DNA of 64,000 nt from Clostridium sp. JN-1 (GCF_003718715.1 NZ_CP033465.1:186001-250000); one strand, 5' to 3'; positions 1 to 9,411 are shown, numbered from the stretch's first letter. Notes: generated from the sequence alone by a model not told the origin. Translations and numbers: made by a program.

Positions 1-468
1 AGTAAAGTGAATATGGATAATGTAAATACACATGTTAAAGTTGCATTTATGGCTGGATTAGGTCTTATGATTCATAATCTGCCAGAAGGTATGATAATGG
101 GATGTGGATTTGCAGCTGGAGGAAGTCTTGGAATAAGGATGAGCCTTATAATTGCGATACATGATATCCCAGAGGGTATTGCTGTAGCTGCACCACTTAT
201 TGCATCTAGAGTAAAGGCACCAAAAGTATTATTATATGCATTTATAACAGCTTTTCCAACTGCTATAGGGGCATGCATTGGAGCGTACATAGCTAATATA
301 TCACTAAATGTATTAGGAGCATGTTTGTCCTTAGCATCGGGTATAATGCTTTATGTAGTATGTTGTGAGATGATTCCGGAATCATCAAGATTGTGGAATG
401 GAAGGACAAGTACCATAGGAACATTGACTGGAATTATAGTAGGACTTATAATAGTTAAAATGTTTTAA
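1..468 (+). CDS. ZIP-family metal transporter, 3' part
   Basis: This is the C-terminal part of a ZIP (ZupT-like) divalent metal transporter; the reading frame is open to base 1, so the start lies outside the window. ZIP proteins move Zn2+ or related cations into the cytoplasm. Two metal-site helices are visible: HNLPEGM in the first third and HDIPEGIAVAAPL shortly after, the paired H-x-x-x-E motifs of transmembrane helices 4 and 5. Further hydrophobic helices follow up to the C-terminus. A strong hairpin terminator follows directly. The metal specificity cannot be read from the sequence. Confidence 0.88.
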   Translation, partial: SKVNMDNVNTHVKVAFMAGLGLMIHNLPEGMIMGCGFAAGGSLGIRMSLIIAIHDIPEGIAVAAPLIASRVKAPKVLLYAFITAFPTAIGACIGAYIANISLNVLGACLSLASGIMLYVVCCEMIPESSRLWNGRTSTIGTLTGIIVGLIIVKMF

Positions 469-471
469 TAT

Positions 472-504
472 ACCCATTGTGATGAATATCACAATGGGTT
501 ATTT
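472..504 (+). terminator. Rho-independent terminator after the ZIP gene
   Basis: A perfect 12-bp stem (472-483 with 488-499) closes a GAAT loop and is followed by a short T-rich stretch. It separates the ZIP gene from tsaC. Confidence 0.75.
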
Positions 505-538
505 CAAATTCATATAAAATCAAAAGGTGGGGATAGTA

Positions 539-1591
539 ATGAACACAAAGATAATTATACTTGAGGAAGAAAAATTAGATAAAGGTGCAATAAAGGAAGC
601 AGCAGGAGCTATAAGAGAAGGGAAACTCGTAATTTTTCCTACGGAAACTGTTTATGGTCTTGGAGCAAATGCACTGAATTCTAATGCAGTAAAAAAGATA
701 TTTGAAGCAAAGGGCAGACCACAAGATAATCCACTTATAGTTCACATATCTGATTTTGATGAAATAAAGCCGTTAGTTAAACAAGTACCAGATGCTGCTA
801 AAAAGTTAATGAATAAATTTTGGCCGGGACCAATGACTTTGATTTTACCAAAGGCTGATATAATACCAAATACTACAAGCGCATTTTTGCCAACTATTGG
901 AATAAGAATGCCATCAAATATAATTGCAAGAGAATTAATAAGGGAAGCAGGAGTTCCTATAGCAGCGCCATCTGCAAACATATCTGGAAGACCAAGTCCA
1001 ACAGATGTTGAAAGATGTATAGAGGATATGGACGGCAAGGTTGATTACATACTTGGAGGAAGAATGTGTGATATAGGAGTAGAATCAACTATAATAGATT
1101 GTACGGTAGATCCTATATGTGTATTGAGACCCGGCGGAATAACTATTGAGATGCTGAGGAAGATAGACCCAAAAGCGTATATTGATCCAGCTATTATGAA
1201 AAAACCTGATAAGGATTTCAAGCCTAAAGCACCGGGAATGAAGTATAGACATTATGCTCCAAAGGCACATGTTAAAATTATTAATGGAGATTTGCAAAAA
1301 ACTATTGCAAAAATTAACGAAATGGTGCAAAATTATATAGATGAAAATAAAAAAGTAGGAATTATGGCTACTGATGAAACAAAATCATTATATATTAATG
1401 GATTAATTAAGTCCTTAGGAAGTAGAAAAAATATGATAAGTATATCTAAAAACTTATTTGAAACTTTGAGAAGTTTTGATGATGAAAAGGTGGATATAAT
1501 ATTATCTGAAGGTTTTGAAGAAAATGGTGTGGGTGTTGCCATAATGAATAGGCTAAAAAAGTCAGCAGGGTTTGATATAATTACAGTATAA
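539..1591 (+). CDS. tsaC: L-threonylcarbamoyladenylate synthase (Sua5/TsaC, long form)
   Basis: This enzyme makes threonylcarbamoyl-AMP from threonine, bicarbonate and ATP for the t6A37 modification of ANN-decoding tRNAs. The YrdC domain occupies about residues 1-210, with PTETVYGLG at 34-42 and the KGRPQDNPL nucleotide-binding motif at 58-66. A linker containing HYAPKA leads to the extra C-terminal Sua5 domain, so at 350 aa it is the Sua5 rather than the short TsaC form. The ATG at 539 was chosen because AAAGGTGGGG lies just upstream; an earlier in-frame GTG at 527 sits inside that ribosome binding site. Confidence 0.93.
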   Translation: MNTKIIILEEEKLDKGAIKEAAGAIREGKLVIFPTETVYGLGANALNSNAVKKIFEAKGRPQDNPLIVHISDFDEIKPLVKQVPDAAKKLMNKFWPGPMTLILPKADIIPNTTSAFLPTIGIRMPSNIIARELIREAGVPIAAPSANISGRPSPTDVERCIEDMDGKVDYILGGRMCDIGVESTIIDCTVDPICVLRPGGITIEMLRKIDPKAYIDPAIMKKPDKDFKPKAPGMKYRHYAPKAHVKIINGDLQKTIAKINEMVQNYIDENKKVGIMATDETKSLYINGLIKSLGSRKNMISISKNLFETLRSFDDEKVDIILSEGFEENGVGVAIMNRLKKSAGFDIITV

Positions 1592-1610
1592 TTTTAAAAG
1601 GAGGTATACG

Positions 1611-2069
1611 ATGAAAAATATACTATTTGTTTGTACAGGTAATACTTGTAGAAGTTGTATGGCAGAAGCTATATTTAACCATTTTTGTGATATAGGTGGA
1701 TTTACTGCTATTTCTGCTGGAGTATCCGTTATAAACGGTAGTAAGACCTCTAATAATGCTGCTAAAGTTATCAAACAAAGTCTAAATCAGGATATAAGTA
1801 ATAGGAAAGCAGTTAAGATTAATCAAAGTTTAATAGAAAACTCTGAAATTGTTCTTACCATGACATTATATATAAAGAATATATTACAGCAAAAGTTTGC
1901 TAAACTTAAGTACAAAATATTTACATTAAATGAATATGTTTCAATAGATAATGATATTATAGATCCATTTGGAAGTGATATAGAGACATATACTCAAACT
2001 TACAATCAGTTGGTTTATAGTATAAAGGTATTATTACAAAAATTGAAGGAAGATACAAGCATTTGTTAA
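1611..2069 (+). CDS. Low-molecular-weight phosphatase family, YwlE-like protein arginine phosphatase
   Basis: This is a 152-aa LMW-PTP fold protein. The P-loop CTGNTCRS occupies residues 8-15 (Cys8 nucleophile, Arg14), and a C-terminal DPFG supplies the general-acid aspartate. In B. subtilis YwlE a threonine in the loop (CTGNTCR) favours phosphoarginine over phosphotyrosine; the same loop is present here, so protein-arginine phosphatase is the best guess. A good AGGAGG site precedes the ATG. It lies between tsaC and rpiB, as ywlE does in several Firmicutes. LMW tyrosine phosphatase is the alternative. Confidence 0.82.
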   Translation: MKNILFVCTGNTCRSCMAEAIFNHFCDIGGFTAISAGVSVINGSKTSNNAAKVIKQSLNQDISNRKAVKINQSLIENSEIVLTMTLYIKNILQQKFAKLKYKIFTLNEYVSIDNDIIDPFGSDIETYTQTYNQLVYSIKVLLQKLKEDTSIC

Positions 2070-2142
2070 TGTTACTATCTTCTTTTTTTGTGGATTTATA
2101 AAAATTATTATAAATATATAATTTTATTTGGAGGTGTTTCAT

Positions 2143-2592
2143 ATGAAAATCGCATTAGGTAGTGATCATGCAGGATTACCATTAAAAAAGGAAATAATTG
2201 ACCACTTACATGATATAGAAGTTGAATTTGAGGACTTTGGTACTTTTACAAGTGAGTCATGTGATTATCCTGATTTTGCATTAAAGGTAGCAGAAGAAGT
2301 TTCAAAGAAAAATTATGACTTTGGAATTTTAGTGTGTGGAACTGGTATAGGTATAAGCATATCTGCAAATAAAGTTCCTGGTATAAGAGCAGCACTGTGC
2401 AGTGATACTTTTAGTGCACATGCATGTAGGGAACATAATGATGCTAATATACTTGCTCTTGGACAGAGAGTAATAGGTCCAGGATTAGCCTTGGATATAG
2501 TTGATATCTTCTTAAATACTAAATTCCAAGGTGGAAGACATAAAAGGAGAATAAATAAGATAACTGATATTGAAAGTAAATATTCTAAATAA
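2143..2592 (+). CDS. rpiB: Ribose-5-phosphate isomerase B
   Basis: RpiB interconverts ribose 5-phosphate and ribulose 5-phosphate in the non-oxidative pentose phosphate pathway. The 149-aa protein is typical RpiB/LacAB length and carries GSDHAG at 6-11 and the CGTGIGIS active-site segment with the catalytic cysteine. The ATG at 2143 follows TTGGAGGTG with suitable spacing; an upstream in-frame TTG overlaps that site and was rejected. The gene is followed within 20 nt by upp, so the two are probably cotranscribed and together feed and use the PRPP pool. Confidence 0.95.
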   Translation: MKIALGSDHAGLPLKKEIIDHLHDIEVEFEDFGTFTSESCDYPDFALKVAEEVSKKNYDFGILVCGTGIGISISANKVPGIRAALCSDTFSAHACREHNDANILALGQRVIGPGLALDIVDIFLNTKFQGGRHKRRINKITDIESKYSK

Positions 2593-2608
2593 AGTGGAGG
2601 AAGTAGAA

Positions 2609-3238
2609 ATGAGTAAATTAACACAAATATCACATCCTTTAATATTACATAAATTAGCCTTGATAAGAGATAAGAATACAGGATCTAAAGATTTTAGAGA
2701 ACTTGTAGAAGAAGTTGCAATGCTTATGGCATATGAGGTAACTCGTGATTTACAACTTGAAGAAGTTGAAATAGAAACTCCTATATGCAAAACTAAATGT
2801 AAGACGCTTGCTGGCAAAAAAGTTGCTATAGTTCCAATATTAAGAGCAGGTTTAGGAATGGTTGGTGGAATGATAAAGTTAATTCCGGCAGCTAAGGTTG
2901 GACATATTGGATTATACAGAGATGAAAAGACATTGAAACCAGTAGAATACTTTTGTAAACTTCCACAGGATATAGAGGAAAGGGAGATAATAGTTACAGA
3001 TCCTATGCTTGCAACAGGTGGATCGGCAGCAGATGCTATAACATTACTTAAAAAAAGAGGGGCTAGAAATATAAGGTTAATGTGTCTCATAGCAGCACCT
3101 GAAGGTGTAAAGTATGTAATGGATGCTCATCCAGATGTTGACATATATGTAGCTTCTGTAGATGAAAAGTTAAATGAAAATGGATATATAGTTCCTGGTC
3201 TTGGTGATGCTGGAGATAGATTGTTTGGAACCAAATAA
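2609..3238 (+). CDS. upp: Uracil phosphoribosyltransferase
   Basis: Upp converts uracil and PRPP to UMP (pyrimidine salvage). The protein is 209 aa, the family norm, with the PRPP-binding loop [12 protein letters not shown] in the C-terminal half and the conserved PGLGDAGDR near the end. The start at 2609 follows GTGGAGG; upstream in-frame sequence overlaps the end of rpiB and was excluded. A terminator follows immediately after the stop codon. Confidence 0.96.
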   Translation: MSKLTQISHPLILHKLALIRDKNTGSKDFRELVEEVAMLMAYEVTRDLQLEEVEIETPICKTKCKTLAGKKVAIVPILRAGLGMVGGMIKLIPAAKVGHIGLYRDEKTLKPVEYFCKLPQDIEEREIIVTDPMLATGGSAADAITLLKKRGARNIRLMCLIAAPEGVKYVMDAHPDVDIYVASVDEKLNENGYIVPGLGDAGDRLFGTK

Positions 3239-3262
3239 AAACAGCGAATTTTCGCTGTTTTT
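3237..3262 (+). terminator. Rho-independent terminator after upp
   Basis: An AAAACAGCGAA/TTCGCTGTTTT stem with a 2-4 nt loop runs into a T-tract directly after the upp stop codon. Confidence 0.85.
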
Positions 3263-3352
3263 ATTTGGTTAGTTTTATAATCGGTCTTTTAATTGTATAA
3301 TTTTTGGTATAGAATAAGAAAAGGATTATAGTGTTAGTTTGTGGAGGATATT

Positions 3353-3841
3353 ATGCAAAGGATCGATAAAGAAAATTATTACTTAGATATATGTGAAACT
3401 ATATTAGAAAGAGGTACTTGCCTTAGAAGAAATTTTGCGGCTATAATAGTAAAACATGATGAAATCATATCTACAGGATACACTGGAGCACCTAGAGGAA
3501 GAAAAAATTGCTGCGACCTTGGCTATTGCAAGAGGGAAGAATTAAAAATTCCAAGAGGTACGAGATACGAACTTTGTAGATCTGTTCATGCAGAGCAAAA
3601 TGCCATCATATCTGCAAGACGTCAGGATATGTTAGAATCAACACTTTATCTTGTTGGTAAAGAAAGAAAAACTCAAGAGTATGTACATGATGCATCACCT
3701 TGTTCATTATGCAAGAGATTTATAATAAATGCGGGAATTAAAAAGGTTATAATAAGAGATTCAAAATTGAGTTATAGAGAAATATGTGTTAATGAATGGA
3801 TTAATAATGATGAATCACTCACAGAAGAATCATCGTATTAA
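3353..3841 (+). CDS. dCMP deaminase family protein (ComEB-like)
   Basis: This is a zinc-dependent deaminase of the dCMP/ComEB group, converting dCMP to dUMP for thymidylate synthesis. In 162 aa it has the zinc ligands HAEQN (His plus catalytic Glu) and PCSLC, and the CDLGYCKRE insertion region typical of dCMP deaminases. The ATG at 3353 is preceded by GTGGAGG at optimal spacing. Whether it acts only in nucleotide metabolism or has a ComEB role cannot be told here. Confidence 0.88.
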   Translation: MQRIDKENYYLDICETILERGTCLRRNFAAIIVKHDEIISTGYTGAPRGRKNCCDLGYCKREELKIPRGTRYELCRSVHAEQNAIISARRQDMLESTLYLVGKERKTQEYVHDASPCSLCKRFIINAGIKKVIIRDSKLSYREICVNEWINNDESLTEESSY

Positions 3842-3866
3842 AAGTTTTAATTATTTATGGCACTTA

Positions 3867-3906
3867 CTATCAAAAATTAATATAAAGAGATATTAATTTT
3901 TGATAG
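3867..3906. repeat. Perfect 17-bp inverted repeat
   Basis: A 17-bp AT-rich perfect stem (3867-3883 with 3890-3906) closes a 6-nt AAAGAG loop. It lies between the dCMP deaminase gene and tagO. It lacks a clean T-tract, so it may be a weak terminator for the upstream gene or an mRNA processing/regulatory hairpin in the tagO leader. Confidence 0.6.
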
Positions 3907-3941
3907 CTGCAATTTCTAGTTTAGTTAGAAGGATGGTTTGT

Positions 3942-4970
3942 ATGAAAAATTTATACGTTTTGTCAGTCATTGCAATAGCACTTTCTGCAATTCTTACCCC
4001 TATAGTTAAAAAATTTGCTGTATCAATTAAGGTTATGGATATACCTAAAGATAACAGGAGAGTACATAAAAAACCAATGCCCTTGCTTGGTGGATTGGCA
4101 ATTTATTTTTCTTTTATTTTAACTTTGATTTTAAAAACAGGACCGCTTACTTCTTCAGAAAAGGGAACAATTATAGGAGCTACGATAATAGTTATTGGCG
4201 GTTTTTTAGACGATAAATTTGATATAAAACCATGGCAAAAATTGTTGTTTCAACTTGCAGCAGCCATATCACTCATGCTCTATGGGGTGATGATATTTCG
4301 TATAACTAATCCTGCAGCAAGTTCAAATTTGTATATAGACGTAAAGGCTTTTTCTATACCATTAACTATCATATGGGTAGTTGGGATTACTAATGCTTTA
4401 AATCTTATTGATGGTTTGGATGGATTAGCTGCTGGAGTTGCCTTTATATCATGCATAACTATGCTCATAATATCATTGTTAAATTCGAGAGTAGAAGCTG
4501 CAGTACTTACAAGTATATTAGCAGGTTCAATTTTAGGATTCCTACCTTATAATTTCAATCCAGCATCTATATTTATGGGTGATACCGGAGCTCAACTATT
4601 AGGATTTTTGCTTGCAGCAATATCAATAGAGGGAGCTATAAAATCTGCAGCAGCCTTTGCTATAGCAGTACCTATTCTTGCACTTGGAATACCTATATAT
4701 GATACACTTTTTGCTGTCATAAGAAGAAAAATAAATGGTAAGCCAATAATGCAAGCTGACAAAGGTCATCTTCATCATAGATTATTAGATATGGGACTTA
4801 GTCAAAAACAAGTTGTAATGATAATGTATCTTATAAGTGCTGTGCTTGGAACATTTGCAATAATAGCAATGCAAATAAATAGTCAAAAGTCTTATTTTTT
4901 GCTTGCAATAGTTATGCTTATCTTAATAATTATTGCGTGGAAGTGTGGATTTTTTAAGCATAGAGGATAA
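3942..4970 (+). CDS. tagO: Undecaprenyl-phosphate GlcNAc-1-phosphate transferase (TagO/WecA family)
   Basis: This is a polytopic membrane enzyme that transfers GlcNAc-1-phosphate from UDP-GlcNAc to undecaprenyl phosphate, the first step of wall polymer synthesis. The 342-aa protein has about ten to eleven hydrophobic helices and the family motifs DIPKDNRRVHKKPMPLLGG near the N-terminus, GGFLDDKFDIKP (Mg-binding acids), NLIDGLDGLAAG, FMGDTGAQ and a late HHR. The ATG at 3942 is 9 nt from AGAAGG; the ATG at 3933 is too close to it. The UDP-GlcNAc 2-epimerase gene follows, fitting a wall polysaccharide role. Confidence 0.9.
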   Translation: MKNLYVLSVIAIALSAILTPIVKKFAVSIKVMDIPKDNRRVHKKPMPLLGGLAIYFSFILTLILKTGPLTSSEKGTIIGATIIVIGGFLDDKFDIKPWQKLLFQLAAAISLMLYGVMIFRITNPAASSNLYIDVKAFSIPLTIIWVVGITNALNLIDGLDGLAAGVAFISCITMLIISLLNSRVEAAVLTSILAGSILGFLPYNFNPASIFMGDTGAQLLGFLLAAISIEGAIKSAAAFAIAVPILALGIPIYDTLFAVIRRKINGKPIMQADKGHLHHRLLDMGLSQKQVVMIMYLISAVLGTFAIIAMQINSQKSYFLLAIVMLILIIIAWKCGFFKHRG

Positions 4971-5031
4971 TAGATGAAAGTAATTTTTTTAAGTTAACGA
5001 TTGCATTTAAACATAAGATGGAGGTAATTGT

Positions 5032-6180
5032 ATGGATAAAATTAAGATTATAACAATATTCGGTACCAGACCTGAAGCTATAAAAATGGCACCGTTAGTA
5101 AAGAAAATGGAAAAGGAACCTTTTATAGAAAGCAAGATTTGTGTAACTGCTCAGCATAGGCAGATGCTTGATCAAGTACTAGATTTGTTTGATATAAAGC
5201 CAGATTTTGATCTGAACATAATGAAAAATAAGCAAAGTCTTACAGGTATAACTAACAGGGTATTAGATGGATTAGAAGAAATCTTTAAAGCAGAAAAACC
5301 AAATTTAGTTTTAGTTCATGGTGATACTACAACAACATTTGCAGGAGCATTAGCTGCTTTTTACCAGAAGATAAAAGTTGGTCATGTAGAGGCAGGGCTT
5401 AGAACCTATGATAAGTACTTCCCATTCCCTGAAGAAATGAATAGAAAACTTACAGGAGCTATAGCAGATATGCATTTTGCGCCTACTATGGGGTCTAAAC
5501 AAAATCTTTTAAGAGAGGGGGTAAATGAAAAGGATATATATATTACTGGAAATACAGTAATAGATGCTATGGAATTTACAGTAGATGATAATTATACATT
5601 TAACAACTCAGAATTAAATAACATCTCATATGATGATAAGAAAGTTATAATGGTAACAGCTCATAGGAGAGAGAACTGGGGTAATGGTATAGATAATATA
5701 TGCAAAGCACTTAAGAATATTGTGGAACAAAATAAAGATGTAGAAATAATATACTTAGTCCATTTAAATCCTGTTGTTAGAGATGCTGTTTATAAAATAC
5801 TTGGAAATACAGATAGAGTACATTTACTTCCACCACTTGATACAAAGGAAACACATAATTTAATGAATAAGTGCTATATGATTATGACCGATTCAGGCGG
5901 ACTTCAAGAAGAAGCACCGCACCTTGGGAAACCTGTATTAGTTCTTAGAAATGTTACGGAAAGACCTGAAGCAGTAAAGGCAGGGACTGTAAGACTTGTT
6001 GGCACGGACTTTGATAAAATAGTTGATGAAGCAAATAGTCTTATAAGAGATGAAGATGAATACCAAGAAATGAGTAAATCAATAAATCCATATGGTGACG
6101 GAAAGGCCTCCGGACGAATAATAAATGCTATACTAGAGTACTTTAATATTGAACATGGTAAATTTGAAAAGTTTAACTAG
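5032..6180 (+). CDS. wecB: UDP-N-acetylglucosamine 2-epimerase (non-hydrolysing)
   Basis: This enzyme interconverts UDP-GlcNAc and UDP-ManNAc in the cytoplasm, supplying ManNAc for wall polymers. The 382-aa protein shows FGTRPEAIKMAPLV at the N-terminus, HGDTTTTFAGALAAF, HVEAGLRT, the TAHRRENWG segment and the UDP-binding TDSGGLQEEAPHLGKP motif. It sits directly after tagO, as mnaA does in several clostridia, and before thl. Confidence 0.95.
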   Translation: MDKIKIITIFGTRPEAIKMAPLVKKMEKEPFIESKICVTAQHRQMLDQVLDLFDIKPDFDLNIMKNKQSLTGITNRVLDGLEEIFKAEKPNLVLVHGDTTTTFAGALAAFYQKIKVGHVEAGLRTYDKYFPFPEEMNRKLTGAIADMHFAPTMGSKQNLLREGVNEKDIYITGNTVIDAMEFTVDDNYTFNNSELNNISYDDKKVIMVTAHRRENWGNGIDNICKALKNIVEQNKDVEIIYLVHLNPVVRDAVYKILGNTDRVHLLPPLDTKETHNLMNKCYMIMTDSGGLQEEAPHLGKPVLVLRNVTERPEAVKAGTVRLVGTDFDKIVDEANSLIRDEDEYQEMSKSINPYGDGKASGRIINAILEYFNIEHGKFEKFN

Positions 6181-6202
6181 AAGCAAATGCTTCTAGTTCT
6201 TT
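6175..6202 (+). terminator. Rho-independent terminator after wecB
   Basis: A 10-bp perfect stem (6175-6184 with 6189-6198), overlapping the wecB stop codon, has an AAAT loop and is followed by CTTTT. Confidence 0.8.
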
Positions 6203-6236
6203 TAAAATAAAGTTTGTGTTTTTTTTAACAAAAACA

Positions 6237-6265
6237 TTGATAAAAATTTAATTATCATGTATAAT
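6237..6265 (+). promoter_or_regulatory. Vegetative (SigA-type) promoter of thl
   Basis: TTGATA at 6237-6242 and TATAAT at 6260-6265 are separated by exactly 17 bp. This gives a leader of about 80 nt before the thl start. It is close to consensus, fitting the high expression known for clostridial thiolase genes. Confidence 0.8.
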
Positions 6266-6354
6266 TAAACTAAAGACAGAAAAGTTTGCCGATTATTTGT
6301 ATATTTATGATGTAAAGCAATGTAAAAAAATTTTATTTTTGGGAGGATTTTTTT

Positions 6355-7533
6355 ATGAAAGATGTAGTTATAGTAAGTGCTGTTAGAACAGCTATAGGTA
6401 AATTTGGAGGAACTTTAAAAGGTACTCCAGCAACAGAACTTGGATCAATAGTAATAAAAGAAGCTATAAAAAGAGCAGGAATTAAACCAGAAGTTATAGA
6501 TGAAGTAATAATGGGAAATGTACTTCAAGCAGGACTTGGACAAAATCCAGCTAGAATAGCTTCATTAAGAGCAGGTGTACCTGACACAGTACCAGCATTT
6601 ACAGTTAATAAATTGTGTGGATCAGGAATGAGAACAGTTATATTAGCAGCTCAACAAATAAAAGCAGGAGATGGAGACGTCTTTGTAGTAGGTGGAATGG
6701 AAAATATGTCAAGAGCACCATATCTCCTAACAGGAGCTAGATGGGGATATAGAATGGGCGAAGCAAAGGTATATGACCATATGTTAGCAGATGGATTGTT
6801 TGATTCAATTAATAATTACCACATGGGTATGACAGCAGAGAATATAGCAGAAAGATGGCATATAACTAGAGAAGAACAAGATCAGTTTGGATTAGAATCT
6901 CAGAGAAAATCAAAAGCAGCAGTACAATCAGGAAGGTTTAAGGATGAAATAGTTCCAGTTACAGTAAAAACTAAAAAGGGAGAAGTTGTATTTGATACAG
7001 ATGAATTCCCTAGGTTTGGAACAACATTGGAAGGCTTATCAAAATTGAAACCAGCATTTAAAAAAGGTGGAACAGTTACAGCAGGAAATGCATCAGGTAT
7101 AAATGATGCAGCAGCAGCTTTAGTTGTAATGAGTGCAGATAAAGCAAAAGAATTGGGAATAAAACCACTTGCAAAGATAGTATCTTATGGAACAGCAGGA
7201 TTGGATCCAACAATAATGGGATATGGTCCATATTATGCAACTAAAAAGGCACTTGCTAAGACAGACTATACAGTAGATGACATGGACTTAATAGAATTAA
7301 ATGAAGCATTTGCATCACAAAGTATAGCAGTATCAAGAGATTTGAAACTTGATATGAGCAAAGTAAATGTAAATGGAGGAGCAATATCTCTTGGACATCC
7401 TGTAGGAGCATCAGGTGCAAGAATATTAACTACATTACTTTATGAAATGGAAAAGAGAGATGTTAAGAGAGGCTTAGCAACACTTTGCATAGGTGGTGGA
7501 ATGGGTGCTGCTACTATAATTGAAAGATTATAA
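6355..7533 (+). CDS. thlA: Acetyl-CoA acetyltransferase (thiolase)
   Basis: Thiolase condenses two acetyl-CoA to acetoacetyl-CoA, the entry to butyrate/butanol formation. In 392 aa the catalytic residues are all present: Cys88 in LCGSGM, His348 in [10 protein letters not shown] and Cys378 in CIGGGMGAA. It stands as a single-gene unit, with its own promoter and flanking terminators, between wecB and the atp operon, an arrangement I recall for thlA of C. acetobutylicum. The adjacent crt-bcd-hbd genes of butyrate synthesis are not in this window. Confidence 0.95.
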   Translation: MKDVVIVSAVRTAIGKFGGTLKGTPATELGSIVIKEAIKRAGIKPEVIDEVIMGNVLQAGLGQNPARIASLRAGVPDTVPAFTVNKLCGSGMRTVILAAQQIKAGDGDVFVVGGMENMSRAPYLLTGARWGYRMGEAKVYDHMLADGLFDSINNYHMGMTAENIAERWHITREEQDQFGLESQRKSKAAVQSGRFKDEIVPVTVKTKKGEVVFDTDEFPRFGTTLEGLSKLKPAFKKGGTVTAGNASGINDAAAALVVMSADKAKELGIKPLAKIVSYGTAGLDPTIMGYGPYYATKKALAKTDYTVDDMDLIELNEAFASQSIAVSRDLKLDMSKVNVNGGAISLGHPVGASGARILTTLLYEMEKRDVKRGLATLCIGGGMGAATIIERL

Positions 7534-7563
7534 AATAACATCATAAACATATAATACAATAGT

Positions 7564-7616
7564 AAAAGATGAGGTAGACTCGCATTATTTATTGAAAGAG
7601 TCTGCTTCATCTTTTA
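7564..7616 (+). terminator. Rho-independent terminator after thl
   Basis: A long stem (AAAAGATGA-GGTAGACTC with GAGTCTGCTTCATCTTTT, one internal irregularity) is followed by a T-rich stretch. Confidence 0.8.
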
Positions 7617-7619
7617 TTT

Positions 7620-8051
7620 GCATTTAAAATATATACAAAGTATATAATATATATGTTATACTTTGTATATTAAAGCAGAATGTAGCAAGCTAAAATGTAG
7701 AATATTATTCATAAGTTAACTTTATATAGATTGTTTAGTATCATAAAATAATGTAAATATAAAACATAAAAAATGTTTTAATAAGAGTGCAAAAATATGT
7801 AAAACTTGCTATAATATAATAAGGTTAATACAAATATAATAAAGTTTTATGATAATCTAACCTTTTTTGCTTAATAAATAGATTTGCTAAGAATTTACGA
7901 TAAAATACTGTAATAAAGTCACTAAAATAAAGAAAAATAAATATTTTAAGAAAAAATTGGGCTTTTAGATTATATTTTAAAGATATATAATTATTATCAA
8001 CCTTTTCTTCTAAGTTACAATCAAACAAACTTCTTTGTGGAGGAACTAAAT
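7620..8051. other. Gene-free, very AT-rich leader region upstream of the atp operon
   Basis: No credible gene is seen. It holds a 14-bp perfect inverted repeat (7631-7644 with 7657-7670, 12-nt loop) and a TATAAT at 7810-7815 with only a weak -35 (GTGCAA, 7787-7792). A weak AAGGTTA/TAACCTT pairing at 7821-7864 is followed by T residues. If transcription starts near 7822 the atp leader is about 230 nt. Confidence 0.45.
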
Positions 8052-8417
8052 TTGGATAAAGATGTTTTAACTATGGTAAAAAAAGTTTCTATTGTAAATC
8101 TTATAATAGGACTTATACTAACAGTATTAATACAGTTAATATTTAGAAAGTATGGATTATCTGTACTTGTTGGAATGCTTACAGCAATACTTAACTTTTT
8201 TATAAATTGCGTATTTAGTGATTTAGTGACAACAAAATTTCGACATGCTTCAATATCTTTTAACATTTTAAGTTTTATTTTGAGAGTTGTGCTAGCTGCT
8301 GGAATAGGATATGTCATATTTGAATACAATAAATACGGTGCAATAGCATATCTATTTGGATATACTTCTCACTTAGTGGGGATATATATATATATTCAAT
8401 TTTTGAAAGATAGTTAA
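8052..8417 (+). CDS. atpI: ATP synthase subunit I
   Basis: AtpI is the small membrane protein encoded first in bacterial atp operons, thought to assist c-ring assembly and Mg2+ handling. The 121-aa protein has four hydrophobic segments and no soluble domain. The TTG at 8052 was chosen because GTGGAGGAAC lies 8 nt upstream; a GTG at 8037 is inside that site. It is identified mainly by position directly before atpB and by topology, since sequence conservation in this family is low. Confidence 0.82.
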   Translation: MDKDVLTMVKKVSIVNLIIGLILTVLIQLIFRKYGLSVLVGMLTAILNFFINCVFSDLVTTKFRHASISFNILSFILRVVLAAGIGYVIFEYNKYGAIAYLFGYTSHLVGIYIYIQFLKDS

Positions 8418-8445
8418 AAATAATATTAAGAAGGGATGTGATGAA

Positions 8446-9135
8446 TTGGAAAGTTTTGAGCCGTTGTTTACAATAGCTATTGGAGGAATTAAGGTCGGTA
8501 TAACTTCTAGTATAATTGTGCAATGGGTTATTATTGCTGCTTTATTGATATTGGCGAAATTCTTTACTGCGGATATGAAAAAACTACCTAATAAAAAGCA
8601 GGGAAGTGTTGAAGTACTTGTTGAAGCAGTAACTAATTTTGTCAAGGAAAACATGGGGCCAGAATATGTAAATTACATGCCGTATGTAGGAACTCTTGCT
8701 ATATACCTTTTGGTCATGAATATTGTTCCAGCATCATTGGGCGTAAGAGCTCCAACGGAAGACTTGAGTGTTGCAATAGGTTTGGCAATCATAAGTTTTA
8801 TATTAATTCAAGCTAATGGTATTCAAAAAGGTGGAATTAAAGGTTACATAACGAAATATGCCGAGCCGGCTGTGCCATTATTACCACTTAATATTTTAGA
8901 AAGATTAGTTCTTCCAGTTTCGCTGAGTCTAAGACTTTTTGGTAATATGACCGCAGGAGCTGTAATTGTTTCTATGGTATATGGAGGATTGAGCCATTTA
9001 GCATGGTTTAGTGAATTAATAATACCTATTCCTTTACATGCTTTCTTTGATTTGTTTGATGGCTCAATACAGATGATAGTATTTGTTATGCTAACAATGA
9101 TGAATATAAAAGTTACAGCCGAACATGAAATCTAA
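8446..9135 (+). CDS. atpB: F1Fo ATP synthase subunit a
   Basis: Subunit a forms the ion half-channels next to the c-ring. The 229-aa protein has five to six membrane helices and the LSLRLFGNMTAG motif carrying the essential arginine, followed by the final helix pair. The start is a TTG at 8446 preceded by AAGGGATG. It is second in the atpIBEFHAGDC order. Confidence 0.94.
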   Translation: MESFEPLFTIAIGGIKVGITSSIIVQWVIIAALLILAKFFTADMKKLPNKKQGSVEVLVEAVTNFVKENMGPEYVNYMPYVGTLAIYLLVMNIVPASLGVRAPTEDLSVAIGLAIISFILIQANGIQKGGIKGYITKYAEPAVPLLPLNILERLVLPVSLSLRLFGNMTAGAVIVSMVYGGLSHLAWFSELIIPIPLHAFFDLFDGSIQMIVFVMLTMMNIKVTAEHEI

Positions 9136-9165
9136 TATTATTTTATTTAAGGAGGATTTTTTATT

Positions 9166-9411
9166 ATGAGTTTAGATGCACAAGCATTTGTAAAAGGTAT
9201 GGCAGCAATAGGTGCAGGCCTAACTGCTATTGGATGTTTAGGTGGAGGTATTGGAGTTGGTATTGCTTCTGGTAAGGCAGTTGAGGGAGTTTCAAGACAG
9301 CCAGAAGCAAGTGGTAAAATATTGAGTACATTCTTTGTAAGTGCAGCTTTATCAGAAGTAACAGCTATCTATGCCTTACTAATAGGTCTTATCTTAGTGT
9401 TTAAAGTTTGA
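9166..9411 (+). CDS. atpE: F1Fo ATP synthase subunit c
   Basis: This is the 81-aa proteolipid of the rotor ring, with two helices joined by the polar RQPEA loop (44-48). The carboxylate is Glu64. The residues that build a Na+ site in Ilyobacter-type rings (Gln in helix 1, Ser after the Glu) are replaced by Val31 and Val65, although Thr66 and Tyr69 remain, so proton coupling is more likely than sodium coupling. The ribosome binding site is AAGGAGG. Confidence 0.95.
   Translation: MSLDAQAFVKGMAAIGAGLTAIGCLGGGIGVGIASGKAVEGVSRQPEASGKILSTFFVSAALSEVTAIYALLIGLILVFKV

Noticed and set aside
2512-3090. Long minus-strand frame (about 192 codons) opposite upp
   Set aside because: It is a shadow of the upp and rpiB coding sequence; both plus-strand genes are certain.
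7825-8028. Minus-strand frame of 67 codons upstream of atpI
   Set aside because: It has AT-rich composition, no ribosome binding site and no recognisable protein features; it overlaps the probable atp leader.
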